NCBI GenBank assembly: GCA_009886115.1
Contig: VFJJ01000111.1
Location: 1-64,000 of the forward strand
Direction of reading: 5' to 3'
Length of the DNA: 64,000 nucleotides
Source of the DNA: Actinomycetota bacterium
GTDB lineage: Bacteria > Actinomycetota > Acidimicrobiia > IMCC26256 > VFJJ01
Within the stretch, counting starts at the first letter, position 1, and each line of letters starts with the position of its first letter. The notes beneath the pieces are model-generated. The model worked only from the letters and a program-made list of their open reading frames with translations. It did no database searches and had not been told where the DNA came from. Below, in pieces: positions 45,957 to 55,565 of the stretch. A program made the translations under genes and the position numbers.

Positions 45957-47231
45957 TCACCCCCTGAGGATGCCTGCGCACAACTCCTCGGCCTCGGTCA
46001 GCGATGGTAGGCCCGTCGTGTCACCGCCGACGCTCCGGATGACCTCGATCGCTTCGGGAAGGGTGGCCACACCGTAGACGGGCATGTCGCCGGCCTGCTT
46101 CTCGGCCTCGGCCACCTCGCCGAGCGGGACGAGCATGGCGACGGCGCCGGCGCGTCGGGCGGCGACGGCCTTCTGCTTGACGCCGCCAACGTCCTGGATC
46201 TCGCAGTTGATGCCGATGGCCCCGGTGACAGCCACCGTCTGGCCACCGGTGAGCTCGCCCTCGGTGAGCTCGTCGATGAGGCCCAGCGTGAACGCCAAAC
46301 CCGCCGACGGGCCCCCCACCCTGCCGGTGTCGATCGAGATCGTGTACGGAACGTCGATGTCGAAGTCGCGGGTCTGCGGGGCGATCCCGATGATGGCCCG
46401 CCTGACGCCGGTCTCCTCGTCCACGACCTCCCGCAAGGCCACCGACTCGGTGAGCGTCTCGGGCTCGTCCGCATCGGCAATGAAGCGCTCGAACGTGATG
46501 TCCACGACGTCGCCGGGCTGGCGGCCGGCCAGGATCGGCCCGATGTCGGAGTCGATGGCGACGGGCTGCCCGTCGATAGCCACAATCGTGTCCCCCAATG
46601 CCAGCACGGTTGCCGACGGCGCCTCGGGATCGAGATCGACGATGGTCACCCCCGTTCCCTTGAAGCCGAATTCGCGCCCGAGGTACGCCAAGGCCACGAC
46701 CTCGGCCTTGAGCTTCGAGTCGTCGATCTGGAGACGCCCCTGCTCGCGGATCTCCCGGCGCGACTGCCCCCCGGTGAAGCGCTCTTCGGGGACGATGTCG
46801 ACGGTGTCGTCGAGCTTGGCCCGGAGCCACTGGATGCGCCGGAGCCGATCGCTCGAGATCGAGACCGTCAGGTACAAGAATTCGCCCTGGGGCTCGAACG
46901 ACGGCGTCCCTTCGATCGACAGGTGAGGGTTGACCGGCTCGGCCCGGCGGGGCGACACGGCCACGTACTTCGTGGGCAACAGCGCCAGGATCACCAACGC
47001 CAACACCATGGCGACGCCGCTGATCGCCATCACCCGACGCCGGAGATTCCGACGGCGCTCGGCCGGGCTCGGCGTGGGGGCGAAGGCGGGGAACGGCCAC
47101 GGGGACGCGGCTCCGGCCGCTCCGCGGCCGTTCGCACTGTCGTCGATCGTGTCGGTACCGACGGTGTCGCTGGCCGTACCCGTGTTCGACCCGTCGTGGG
47201 CCGCGCCGGTCTCACTCGCGATCTCGGTCAT
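45957..47231 (-). CDS. PDZ / Lon-type (S16) membrane protease, YlbL-like
   Basis: PDZ VLALGDTIVAIDGQPV; DTGRVGGPSAGLAFTLGLIDELTEGELTGGQTVAVTGAI (S16 Ser) and GVKQKAVAARRAGA (Lys). Confidence 0.93.
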   Translation of the reverse strand: MTEIASETGAAHDGSNTGTASDTVGTDTIDDSANGRGAAGAASPWPFPAFAPTPSPAERRRNLRRRVMAISGVAMVLALVILALLPTKYVAVSPRRAEPVNPHLSIEGTPSFEPQGEFLYLTVSISSDRLRRIQWLRAKLDDTVDIVPEERFTGGQSRREIREQGRLQIDDSKLKAEVVALAYLGREFGFKGTGVTIVDLDPEAPSATVLALGDTIVAIDGQPVAIDSDIGPILAGRQPGDVVDITFERFIADADEPETLTESVALREVVDEETGVRRAIIGIAPQTRDFDIDVPYTISIDTGRVGGPSAGLAFTLGLIDELTEGELTGGQTVAVTGAIGINCEIQDVGGVKQKAVAARRAGAVAMLVPLGEVAEAEKQAGDMPVYGVATLPEAIEVIRSVGGDTTGLPSLTEAEELCAGILRG

Positions 47232-47294
47232 CGCTCGCAGTCTCCCAGATCGCCACGAGGCCCCCGGACGCGGGGCGGCAGGTATCGTCCCGTT

Positions 47295-47537
47295 GTGGCC
47301 CGAAGGATCAGGCAGGAGACGACCCGGCGGTACGCCACGGTCGGCAGTTGGCGTGGATGGGGCGGATGGCGCTTCAACCGACGCATGCCCCGGCTCCACC
47401 TCCTCCCCTGGCCCATCGCGCTCACGCTCCTCGTGGTGCTCACCATCGTCCTGGGGCGCATTCTCGGCAGCGTGGCCATCGAGGTGTTCCGGTACATCGG
47501 CGACTTCGCATCGAAGGCCCTGTCGGGATCGAGATGA
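47295..47537 (+). CDS. small single-TM protein
   Basis: VARRIRQETTRRYATVGSWRGW..LLPWPIALTLLVVLTIVLGRIL; 4-nt overlap with the next gene. Confidence 0.6.
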   Translation: MARRIRQETTRRYATVGSWRGWGGWRFNRRMPRLHLLPWPIALTLLVVLTIVLGRILGSVAIEVFRYIGDFASKALSGSR

Positions 47538-48271
47538 CCGCGCCCGAGCGCCACCGCGCCATCGACCGGGCCGCCACGATCGCGGCCCTCGGCCACGCCG
47601 GCGCCCAGACCCCAGGTGCCAGCCCCATCGACGACCCGGCCGACAGATCCGCCGACGCCGAGTTGGCGCGGGCGCTCACCGACGACCCCGACGAGCGGGT
47701 CCGGGCCGTCGCCCTCGGAGCGCTCGTGCGCCGGGACGGGAACCGCCAGGGCACGGCGCCCCGACCGGCGACGACGGAGCTGTGGATGCATGCGATCGCC
47801 GACTCGTCGGCCCGGGTGCGCCGCATCGCAGCCGAGGTGGTTCCGGCTGGAGGGTTCCCGGCAGCTCCCCTGCTCGCGCTCCTCGACGATCCCGATGCCC
47901 TGGTGGCCGAGGCGGCCGCCTTCGCCCTCGGTGAGCTCGGCGACGACGCCGTCGAAGCTGGAGCCGTCGGGGCCCTGGCACAGGTGGCTGCTGCGCCTGG
48001 GCACCCCGATCCGCTGGTGCGCGAGGCGGCGATCGCTGCGCTGGGTTCGCTCGGCCATCCTGACGGTCTCGACGCCATCCTGGCGGGGTGTCGCGACCGC
48101 CCAGCGGTCCGGCGCCGCGCGGTGCTGGCGTTGGCGCCGTTCGAGGGCAGCGCAGTCGACGAGGCCATCGAGCGGGCTTCCGTCGACAAGGACTGGCAGG
48201 TCAGGCAGGTGGCAGCCGACCTTCGCGGGGCGACGGGCGGCGGTTCTCGGGCGGAACCACCTGGCGGTTGA
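47534..48271 (+). CDS. HEAT-repeat protein
   Basis: DPDERVRAVALGALVRRD, DPDALVAEAAAFALGELGDD, HPDPLVREAAIAALGSLGHPDGL repeats. Confidence 0.85.
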   Translation: MTAPERHRAIDRAATIAALGHAGAQTPGASPIDDPADRSADAELARALTDDPDERVRAVALGALVRRDGNRQGTAPRPATTELWMHAIADSSARVRRIAAEVVPAGGFPAAPLLALLDDPDALVAEAAAFALGELGDDAVEAGAVGALAQVAAAPGHPDPLVREAAIAALGSLGHPDGLDAILAGCRDRPAVRRRAVLALAPFEGSAVDEAIERASVDKDWQVRQVAADLRGATGGGSRAEPPGG

Positions 48272-48281
48272 GCCGAGGTCG

Positions 48282-49319
48282 TCAGCCCGACGAACGTCCA
48301 CCCGAGCCGTGCCGGGGGGGCTGGCTCCCCATGAACATCGACCGCAGCGTGTCGAACGATTCGAGGCACCGGCCCGCGCCGCGCACCACGGTCTCGAGCG
48401 GCGATGCGACGTAGTGGACCGGGAGGTTGGTGTCGCGGGCGATCCGTTCGTCGATGCCCCGGAGCATGGCCCCGCCGCCGACGAGGTTGACGCCGTGGAA
48501 GATGAGGTCTTGCGCCAACTCCGGCGGGGCTTGGGCGAGGCACCGGACCACGGCGTCGCACATGGCGTTGACCGGCTCCTGGATGGCCTCGCGGACCTCG
48601 TCGGGGCGGAGCACGATCGTCTTCGGGAGACCGCTCGTGAGGTCGCGCCCTCGCACCTCGGCCCGATAGTCGTCGGCCACCGGATAGGCCGAGCCGATCG
48701 CCAGCTTCACGTCCTCAGCCGTGCGCTCACCGATCGCGACCCCGTGTTGGCGACGGACCCAGGTCTGGATGGCGGCGTCGATGTCGAACGAACCGACCCG
48801 CACGGCCTCCAGCGCGACGACCCCGCCCAACGAGATGACAGCCACCTCGGTGGTGCCCCCGCCGATGTCGACCACCATGTTCCCGATCGGCTCGTGGATC
48901 GGCAGCTCAGCCCCGATGGCCGCGGCCATCGGTTGCTCGATGAGATAGGTGGCGGCTGCGCCCGCGCTGCGCGCGGCCTCGAGGACGGCGCGCTGCTCGA
49001 CAGCGGTGATCGCCGACGGGACGCAGATGAGGATCCGGGCCCGGTTGAGCCGGCTCACGTTGGCCCGCTGCAACAGCAGCCGGATCATGCGCTGGGTGAT
49101 GTTGTAGTCGGTGATCGCGCCCTTGCGCAGAGGACGCACGGCCACGATGTAGCCCGGCGTGCGCCCGATCATCTGCCAGGCCTCGTGGCCCATCGCCAGC
49201 ACTTCCTGCGAACGGCTGTTGAGCGCAATGACCGTGGGCTCGTTGAGGATGATGCCCTCACCGCGCGCGTAGATCAGGGTGTTCGCGGTACCGAGGTCAA
49301 TCGCCAGATCACGGGGCAT
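48282..49319 (-). CDS. mreB: rod shape-determining protein MreB/Mbl
   Basis: RDLAIDLGTANTLIYARGEGIILNEPTVIAL..GGGTTEVAVISLGG..LVGGGAMLRGIDERIA. Confidence 0.95.
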   Translation of the reverse strand: MPRDLAIDLGTANTLIYARGEGIILNEPTVIALNSRSQEVLAMGHEAWQMIGRTPGYIVAVRPLRKGAITDYNITQRMIRLLLQRANVSRLNRARILICVPSAITAVEQRAVLEAARSAGAAATYLIEQPMAAAIGAELPIHEPIGNMVVDIGGGTTEVAVISLGGVVALEAVRVGSFDIDAAIQTWVRRQHGVAIGERTAEDVKLAIGSAYPVADDYRAEVRGRDLTSGLPKTIVLRPDEVREAIQEPVNAMCDAVVRCLAQAPPELAQDLIFHGVNLVGGGAMLRGIDERIARDTNLPVHYVASPLETVVRGAGRCLESFDTLRSMFMGSQPPRHGSGGRSSG

Positions 49320-49366
49320 CGGCGCTCAGGCTAGGCCCGGGGAGCGAACACACAGCGACCTGGCGG

Positions 49367-49897
49367 TCATGGCACCAACGGAGAGGGCACGGGAGCGACA
49401 GGCCGCGCGTCGACACCCCAGTCGGAACCCCCGGCCCAATGCTCGCGCTTCCAGATGGGCACGGTGTCCTTCAGCGTGTCGATGCAGAAGCGGGCCGCGT
49501 CGAACGCCGGACCCCGGTGCGCCGTCGAGACGACCACGGCCACAGCGACGTCACTCAGGTCGAGGGGGCCGACGCGGTGCAACAGCGCCAGACGCTCGAT
49601 CGACGGCCACAGCAGCCTCGCTTGGCGTGCGATCGCCCGCATGCGCTCGACCGCCGCGCTCTCGTACGACTCGTAGGTGAGACCCGTCACGTCGGTGCGC
49701 CCGTCGGCATGGTCACGCACCACGCCGAGGAAGTTGACCACCGCGCCGCTGCCCGTCGTGGTGACCCAGGCGATCGCGTCTTCGACCGGCAGGGGGTCGG
49801 CGGTCAGCGCAACCCAGTCGAAGCCTTCGAGCGGTGCCCTGAGCGCGGCGCGCCCATCACTGCCCTCCGATCGATGGCCTGCCGACATGCTGGTCAT
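49367..49897 (-). CDS. moaE: molybdopterin synthase catalytic subunit MoaE
   Basis: GAVVNFLGVVRDHADGR..GLTYESYESAAVERM..LLHRVGPLDLSDVAVAVVVSTAHRGPAFDAARFCIDTLKDTVPIWKREHW. Confidence 0.95.
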   Translation of the reverse strand: MTSMSAGHRSEGSDGRAALRAPLEGFDWVALTADPLPVEDAIAWVTTTGSGAVVNFLGVVRDHADGRTDVTGLTYESYESAAVERMRAIARQARLLWPSIERLALLHRVGPLDLSDVAVAVVVSTAHRGPAFDAARFCIDTLKDTVPIWKREHWAGGSDWGVDARPVAPVPSPLVP

Positions 49898-50081
49898 GGG
49901 TCCGAGAATACGTCGCGCAGCCGGGCGCGGCGATGCCATCGGCAGATTCCGACATCTCCACCGAGCCGCGAACACCAGACGCGAACGCGTCGGTACACTC
50001 GCCGGTCGAGCCCGTCGGTACGGATTGGGCCGGCTGCGAACGACGAGACCAGGGCCGAGATGCCGGTGACGAACCCTGACC

Positions 50082-51431
50082 ATGGGTGAAGACGACGAGA
50101 GCTTCCGGCCTCCTCCCACGCCGGCCGAACGCACGTGGATCCATCCATCAGAGCTCCATGCGCTCGGAGGCGCCACCGCGGGCGAGCCCCGCGCCGGGAC
50201 GGATGCGCGACAGACCTGGGCTCCGTCGTTCCTGGTACCGACGCACCAGCGCTTCTCGGGACTGAGTCGGATCACGATCCAGGTCCGGTCGGCGTCGCGA
50301 GCCGCCACCATCCCGGTCCTGGCGGGAGTCGTCGGTGCCGCGGTCGCGCTGGGCGCGGCCGCCGGCCTCGGTGCCTTCGACCGCCGCAGTGCGACTCCCG
50401 TCGTCGGCGCAGCCGACACCGCCGCCCCTTCCGCACCGGGCTCGCTCGACATCGCGGGCTCGGCGTCGTTCGCGACGGCGCCCGACGTCGCCCAGCTCGT
50501 GGCCGACGCGGCGCCGGCCGTCCTCCGGGTCGAGGTGCCCACACTCGACGGCGGTCGGGTCGGCTCCGGGGTCACGATCGATGATCACGGGACCGTGCTC
50601 ACCAGCCACGACCTCGTCGCCGGGACGACCCAGGTCGAGGTCGTCGACTCACTCGGAAGGGTCCACGTCGCCCGGGTCGTCGGTTCCGACCCCGACAGCG
50701 GTCTCGCCGTACTCCACGTCGACGCCGACGACCTCGTCCCCGCCCGTCTCGCCGATCACGGGCCCGAGCAGGTGGGGAGCACAGCCATCGTCGTGGGCGC
50801 GCCGACCGGGCTCGAGTCGGCCGCGACGGTCGCCGTCGGGGTCATCTCGGGGTTGGGCAAGGTCGTGCCCCTCGCCGACGATCGCTGGCTCTACGGCATG
50901 GTGCAGGTCGACACCAGGGTTCCCCTCACCGCCACCGGAGGAGCGGTGCTCGACCTGCATGGCGCGGTCGTGGCCGTGAGCGTGGGTCCGCCCACCGGCG
51001 CCGCTGCGACCCTGCTGGGTATCGACCCCAACACCGGCGGGCTCGCTGTGCCCATCGACGTCGCCCGGGCGGTGGCGGCCCAGATCCATGCTCAGGGCTC
51101 GGTACGGTACGCCTGGCTGGGGATCGCGGGCGGAGATCTCGACTCCGCAACCTCGCTCCGGCTCGGGGTCGGCGGGGGCGCGGTCGTCACCCGTGTCGAG
51201 GCCGACGGTCCGGCAGACGCGGCCGGGGTCGTCGAAGGCGACGTCATCACGGCCGTCGACGGCATGGCCATCTCGGGCATGGTGGTTCTCATGACCGAGG
51301 TTCGCGCCTCGCCCGTGGGCTCCACCGTCGACCTCACCATCGTGCGCTCCAACCCGTCCAACGCCGCTCCGGGCCAGCTACCAGCCGTGGTCAAGCTCCC
51401 GGTGCTGCTCGTGGCCCGCCCGGAGTCGTGA
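50082..51431 (+). CDS. HtrA/trypsin-like + PDZ membrane protein, catalytic triad apparently lost
   Basis: GSGVTIDDHGTVLTSHDLVAG.., VQVDTRVPLTATGGAVLDLHG.., C-terminal PDZ. Confidence 0.88.
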   Translation: MGEDDESFRPPPTPAERTWIHPSELHALGGATAGEPRAGTDARQTWAPSFLVPTHQRFSGLSRITIQVRSASRAATIPVLAGVVGAAVALGAAAGLGAFDRRSATPVVGAADTAAPSAPGSLDIAGSASFATAPDVAQLVADAAPAVLRVEVPTLDGGRVGSGVTIDDHGTVLTSHDLVAGTTQVEVVDSLGRVHVARVVGSDPDSGLAVLHVDADDLVPARLADHGPEQVGSTAIVVGAPTGLESAATVAVGVISGLGKVVPLADDRWLYGMVQVDTRVPLTATGGAVLDLHGAVVAVSVGPPTGAAATLLGIDPNTGGLAVPIDVARAVAAQIHAQGSVRYAWLGIAGGDLDSATSLRLGVGGGAVVTRVEADGPADAAGVVEGDVITAVDGMAISGMVVLMTEVRASPVGSTVDLTIVRSNPSNAAPGQLPAVVKLPVLLVARPES

Positions 51432-52491
51432 GCGACGACACCTCCGCCGCCCGGAGCGTGAGCCGCCGGCCTCGACCCGCTCGACGACCGAGGCCGGCGA
51501 GCGCCACGGCGGCCACCACACCAGCCACGACGACGGGGCGACGGTGGCTCGGGCGGGGCCCGGCCGTTTCGAGGCACGCCCGCAGCGCCGATTCGTTGTC
51601 GTGTTGGGGCGACCACCCGGTGGCCCGCAGGCGGTCGGTGGCAACCACGCAGGCGCTGGCGAGGAACGGGGTCATCCCCGGCGGGACGCTCGACGCTCCC
51701 ATCGCCCACATCCGCGTCAGGACCCGCCGCGCCACGTCGGGGCGCAGCGCGACGCGCCGAGTTGGCTCACCCACCACGGCGCGCACGGCCTCGGCGCTCA
51801 GCCACCCGTCGGCAGCCACGTTGTAGGTCCCCGGGAGGTTGCGATCGACCGCGTGGGCGATGGCCGCGGCCGCATCCTCGACGTGGAGGAACTGCACCGG
51901 CGGCGGCGAGCTCACCCCGATCGGGGCCCGTCCCAGAGCATGGGCCGCCACCACGGGCGAGGTCGAGTGGCCGAGAACGAAGGCCAGTCGCAAGACGGTG
52001 CCCACCCGGTCGAGACCTTCGAGGCGCCACTCGCGGAGCTGGCGTTCGTTCTCGGCCTTGTGCACTCCCAGGGCGAAGCCGGGATTCGGACGCAGCGAGG
52101 CGTCCTCGGTGAGCGGGACGGGGTTGTCGGCCCAGGCCCCGTAGACGGCCACGCTCGACGTGAGCACCACCGTGCGCACTCCGGCCGCGGCTGCCGCGTC
52201 GAGGAGGCGACGGGTGCCGTCGAGGTTCACCCGGGCCAGGACCGCGTCGTCGAGGTCGGGATCGAACAGGCCCGCCAGATGCACCAGGACCTCGACACCT
52301 TCCAGGAGCTCGGCCAGGTCGGTCGTGACCACGTCGACGCAGCGGAAGTCGAGCCACCGGGGTCGGAACCGGGGCTCGCCGGTGTCGATGCCGACCACGC
52401 GCGCCGTGCGGCCGTCAGCCTCCAGGTGCCGGAGGTAGGCCTGCCCGATGGTTCCCGAGACCCCGCTGATCGCAATCGTCGACACCCCCAT
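51391..52491 (-). CDS. NAD-dependent epimerase/dehydratase (extended SDR)
   Basis: IAISGVSGTIGQAYLRHL..LVHLAGLFDPD..VVLTSSVAVYGA. Confidence 0.92.
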   Translation of the reverse strand: MGVSTIAISGVSGTIGQAYLRHLEADGRTARVVGIDTGEPRFRPRWLDFRCVDVVTTDLAELLEGVEVLVHLAGLFDPDLDDAVLARVNLDGTRRLLDAAAAAGVRTVVLTSSVAVYGAWADNPVPLTEDASLRPNPGFALGVHKAENERQLREWRLEGLDRVGTVLRLAFVLGHSTSPVVAAHALGRAPIGVSSPPPVQFLHVEDAAAAIAHAVDRNLPGTYNVAADGWLSAEAVRAVVGEPTRRVALRPDVARRVLTRMWAMGASSVPPGMTPFLASACVVATDRLRATGWSPQHDNESALRACLETAGPRPSHRRPVVVAGVVAAVALAGLGRRAGRGRRLTLRAAEVSSLTTPGGPRAAPGA

Positions 52492-52502
52492 ACACTGACC
52501 GA

Positions 52503-53993
52503 GTGGACGACCGCGCTCAAGACTCGGGAGACGACGACGATCCCCGACCGACATGGCCGTTCCCCTTCGGCTTCGGCATGTTCGACCCCGCCACCTTCGA
52601 CCCCGCCACCTTCGACCCCGCCACCTTCGACCCGGCCACCTTCGACTGGTCGAAGCTCGATCTCTCGGGCCTCGACCTGTCGACGCTCGACCTGTCCAAC
52701 TTCGATCTCTCGCAGTTGGGGCTCTCAGGCGTCGACGTCGCCGCGATGCTGCGCCAGCTCAGCTCCGAGGGTCCGGTGAACTGGGGCATGGCCCGCCAGG
52801 TCGCGGCGATGATCTCCACCGAGGACCCCACGGCCGACGGACCGCTCGCCATGTTCCTCGTGCCCCCCGCAGCCCAGGGGGTGTCGACGCCGACCCCGAC
52901 GCCCCCCCGCCCCATCTCCAGCGCCGAGATCTCCGAGTTCGCCGACCTGGTTCGAGCGGCCGAGGTGCTCGTCGGTCAGGCGATCGACCTGACCGGCCCG
53001 GCGAACCAGGCCCAGCTGGTCACGCGGGCCCAGTGGGCCGACCAGATCCTCGACGGACTGCATCCCGTGGTCGAGGGCCTGGCCCAGCTCCTCCAGGCCG
53101 GCGGATCGCCGGTTGACGATCCGTCCCGGCTCGAGCAGCACCTCGCCGATTCGGCGGCAGGCCCCGCCGACGACCTCGATCCGCTCTCGTTGATCAGCGG
53201 CCTGATGCCGGTCCTCGTCCCGATGCTCGTCGGGGTCCAAGCCGGCTTCATGGCCGGGCACCTGGCCCGGATCGCCCTCACACGACACGACCTGCCCCTG
53301 CCCCTCGCGGGCCAGCCGATGGTGCTCCTCGTGGCCGAGAACGTGGACGACTTCGAGCGGGCCTGGTCACTCGACCGACGCGACTTCCGGTTCGCGCTGG
53401 CGCTGCACGAGATCTCGCACGCCTACCTTCGGGCGATCCCCTGGCTCCATGAGCGCATCGTCGAGCTCGCCGTCGAGTACGTCACGGGATATCGAATCGA
53501 CCCGGAGATCCTCGAGGGCCGCTTGGGCACGATCGACCCGGCCGACCCCGCCACCTTCGAGCATGTGCTCGGCGATCCCGGCGCGCTCCTCGGCGCGATG
53601 CACACGCCCGCCCAGGAAGAGACCCGGCGCCGCCTCCAGACCCTGGTCTCGGTCCTCGAAGGTGTCGCCGACCACGTCGTCGAGACCGTCGGCACGCCGA
53701 TGATCCCGACCCTGGGCATCATTCAGGAGGCCCGACGGCGCCACCGGGTCGTCCAGGGCGAGGCCGAACGGTTCATCGCCAAGCTCCTCGGCATGGAGAT
53801 GCGCCGTGAGCACTACGACCGGGGCCGGGCGTTCTGCGCGGGGGTCGTGGAGCGGGGCGGAACGGCTGCGTTGACGCGCGTCTGGGAACGACCCGAGCAC
53901 CTCCCGACGCCCAACGAGCTCGAGGCCCCCGGGCTGTGGCTGGCCCGGCTCGAGATCATGGACCAGGATGATCGCGACGGGACCGGTCCCTGA
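52503..53993 (+). CDS. DUF2342-type zinc-dependent metalloprotease-like protein
   Basis: FALALHEISHAYLRAIPWLHERIVELAVEYV (HExxH); N-terminal FDPAT and xLDLS repeats. Confidence 0.85.
   Translation: MDDRAQDSGDDDDPRPTWPFPFGFGMFDPATFDPATFDPATFDPATFDWSKLDLSGLDLSTLDLSNFDLSQLGLSGVDVAAMLRQLSSEGPVNWGMARQVAAMISTEDPTADGPLAMFLVPPAAQGVSTPTPTPPRPISSAEISEFADLVRAAEVLVGQAIDLTGPANQAQLVTRAQWADQILDGLHPVVEGLAQLLQAGGSPVDDPSRLEQHLADSAAGPADDLDPLSLISGLMPVLVPMLVGVQAGFMAGHLARIALTRHDLPLPLAGQPMVLLVAENVDDFERAWSLDRRDFRFALALHEISHAYLRAIPWLHERIVELAVEYVTGYRIDPEILEGRLGTIDPADPATFEHVLGDPGALLGAMHTPAQEETRRRLQTLVSVLEGVADHVVETVGTPMIPTLGIIQEARRRHRVVQGEAERFIAKLLGMEMRREHYDRGRAFCAGVVERGGTAALTRVWERPEHLPTPNELEAPGLWLARLEIMDQDDRDGTGP
52581..52640 (+). 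repeat. 15-bp x4 in-frame coding tandem repeat (FDPAT)4
   Basis: ttcgaccccgccacc x3 + ttcgacccggccacc. Confidence 0.95.
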
Positions 53994-55395
53994 TCGGGGC
54001 CGACACCCCACGCGGTCGGCGACGGCGACGGTCACCCGCGGCCCCCTGAGTCCGACGGACACGCTGGACATTCTGACCACCTTGGACGCCCTGGACGCCT
54101 TGGAGACCCTGGAGACCCAGACCATCCTGGTCGCGCTGGTCACGGCCGAGGAGGGCTCGACGGCGACCCGGGGCTCGCTTGTCGAGTGAGACCCGGCGGG
54201 TCGGATCGTCAGAGCCACTCGCCTGGTTGGCCGTAGCCCGGGTTCCACCGATGTACGAGAGGCCACCGAAACCCAGCCCCAGGGTCAAGAGCAAGAACCC
54301 CGTCCGCCCCCCGAAGTTGCCGACCACCGCGCCGAGGCCACCGAGCACCCAGACCAGCTGGAACCGGGTCTCGAAGCGGGCGAAGGCCCGACCGCGGGCC
54401 GCGTCGTGAGCATCGCGTTGAATCAGGCTGTCGAAGGCCAGCTTGCCCGCCGAGGCCCCGAGCGCCACGGCGAACGCGACGGCCAGGGTGGCCAGGCGCC
54501 CGAAGCCCCGGGCTGAGAACAGGCAGACCACGGCTGGCAGCAGCAGCGAGCCGACGAGGATCGACTCCTCGCGGATCCGCCGGCGCAGCCCCGGCGCCAC
54601 CATGGCGCCCACGAAACCCCCGAGACCCGAGAACCCGAGCACCAGCCCGAAGAACCACGCCGGCTCGCCCGCGGCCTTGAGCGAGAACGCCAGCAGGAAC
54701 GTGAGGAACCCGATGGCTCCGCGAAGGACCCCCATGCCCGACACGGCCAGACGAACGCTCGCGGTCTGGAGCTCCGCCCGCTCGAGGTCGGTCTCGTCGG
54801 GCGCCACCGAGCGGGCCCGGTCGAGCTGGAGCGCCGCCACCGCACCCACGAGGAAGACCACCGCGCCCAGGCGCAGCACCCAGGCTGCGCCCACGAGCTT
54901 CAGGACCAATGCCGCCGGCAGGAGCCCGAGCGTCCCTCCGAGCACGCCGATCAGGGCCAGACGGGCATTGGCCTTGACCAGATCGTCAGGGCCGTCCACG
55001 ACCGACGGGACCAGCGCGCTCTTGGTGATCGAGTACGACTTCTGCATCACCAGCGCCCCGAAGGCCAGCGGGAACAGGAAGACGCTGTCGACCTGCCCGG
55101 CCATCAGGATGCACATCAGTGCCCTTCCGAGGAAGGTGCCGAAGACCATGGCCTTGCGTCCGCCTCGCGAGCGATCGAGGAACGGCCCGATGATCGGAGC
55201 GATGACGGCGAAGGGCGCCATCGTGAACAGCAGGTACAAGATCGTGCGTCCACGGGCCGCGTCGACCGAGGCCGTGAAGAACAGCGATCCGGCCAGGGCC
55301 GCGGTGATGAACGCGTCGCCGGCCGCGGAGACGGCATGGGTGGCCGCCATCCGAGCGAACGGCGTCGTCTGCTGCGGTATCCCCTGGCGGCTCAT
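53956..55395 (-). CDS. MFS transporter
   Basis: AATHAVSAAGDAFITAALAGSLFF..PIIGPFLDRSRGGRKAMV; 12-TM pattern; Gly-Gln repeat tail. Confidence 0.88.
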   Translation of the reverse strand: MSRQGIPQQTTPFARMAATHAVSAAGDAFITAALAGSLFFTASVDAARGRTILYLLFTMAPFAVIAPIIGPFLDRSRGGRKAMVFGTFLGRALMCILMAGQVDSVFLFPLAFGALVMQKSYSITKSALVPSVVDGPDDLVKANARLALIGVLGGTLGLLPAALVLKLVGAAWVLRLGAVVFLVGAVAALQLDRARSVAPDETDLERAELQTASVRLAVSGMGVLRGAIGFLTFLLAFSLKAAGEPAWFFGLVLGFSGLGGFVGAMVAPGLRRRIREESILVGSLLLPAVVCLFSARGFGRLATLAVAFAVALGASAGKLAFDSLIQRDAHDAARGRAFARFETRFQLVWVLGGLGAVVGNFGGRTGFLLLTLGLGFGGLSYIGGTRATANQASGSDDPTRRVSLDKRAPGRRRALLGRDQRDQDGLGLQGLQGVQGVQGGQNVQRVRRTQGAAGDRRRRRPRGVSAPIRDRSRRDHPGP

Positions 55396-55565
55396 GTATC
55401 CCTGTCTTCGCTCGCCTGGTCTTCGCTCGCCTGCTGCTCGGCCGGGGGCCGTCCTGACGCGAGCGGCCCCATGCTAGGTGCCATCGGGACACGACGAGCG
55501 AGGTCCGTAGACTGCGCGATGCCCTGGCCGACGACCAGGCCCACAACGACCGAGGAGCACATCCC

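Noticed and set aside
51391-51431. Antisense overlap of HtrA-like and SDR gene 3' ends as a regulatory overlap
   Set aside because: Short convergent overlaps are routine in compact GC-rich genomes; the same occurs at 53956-53993.
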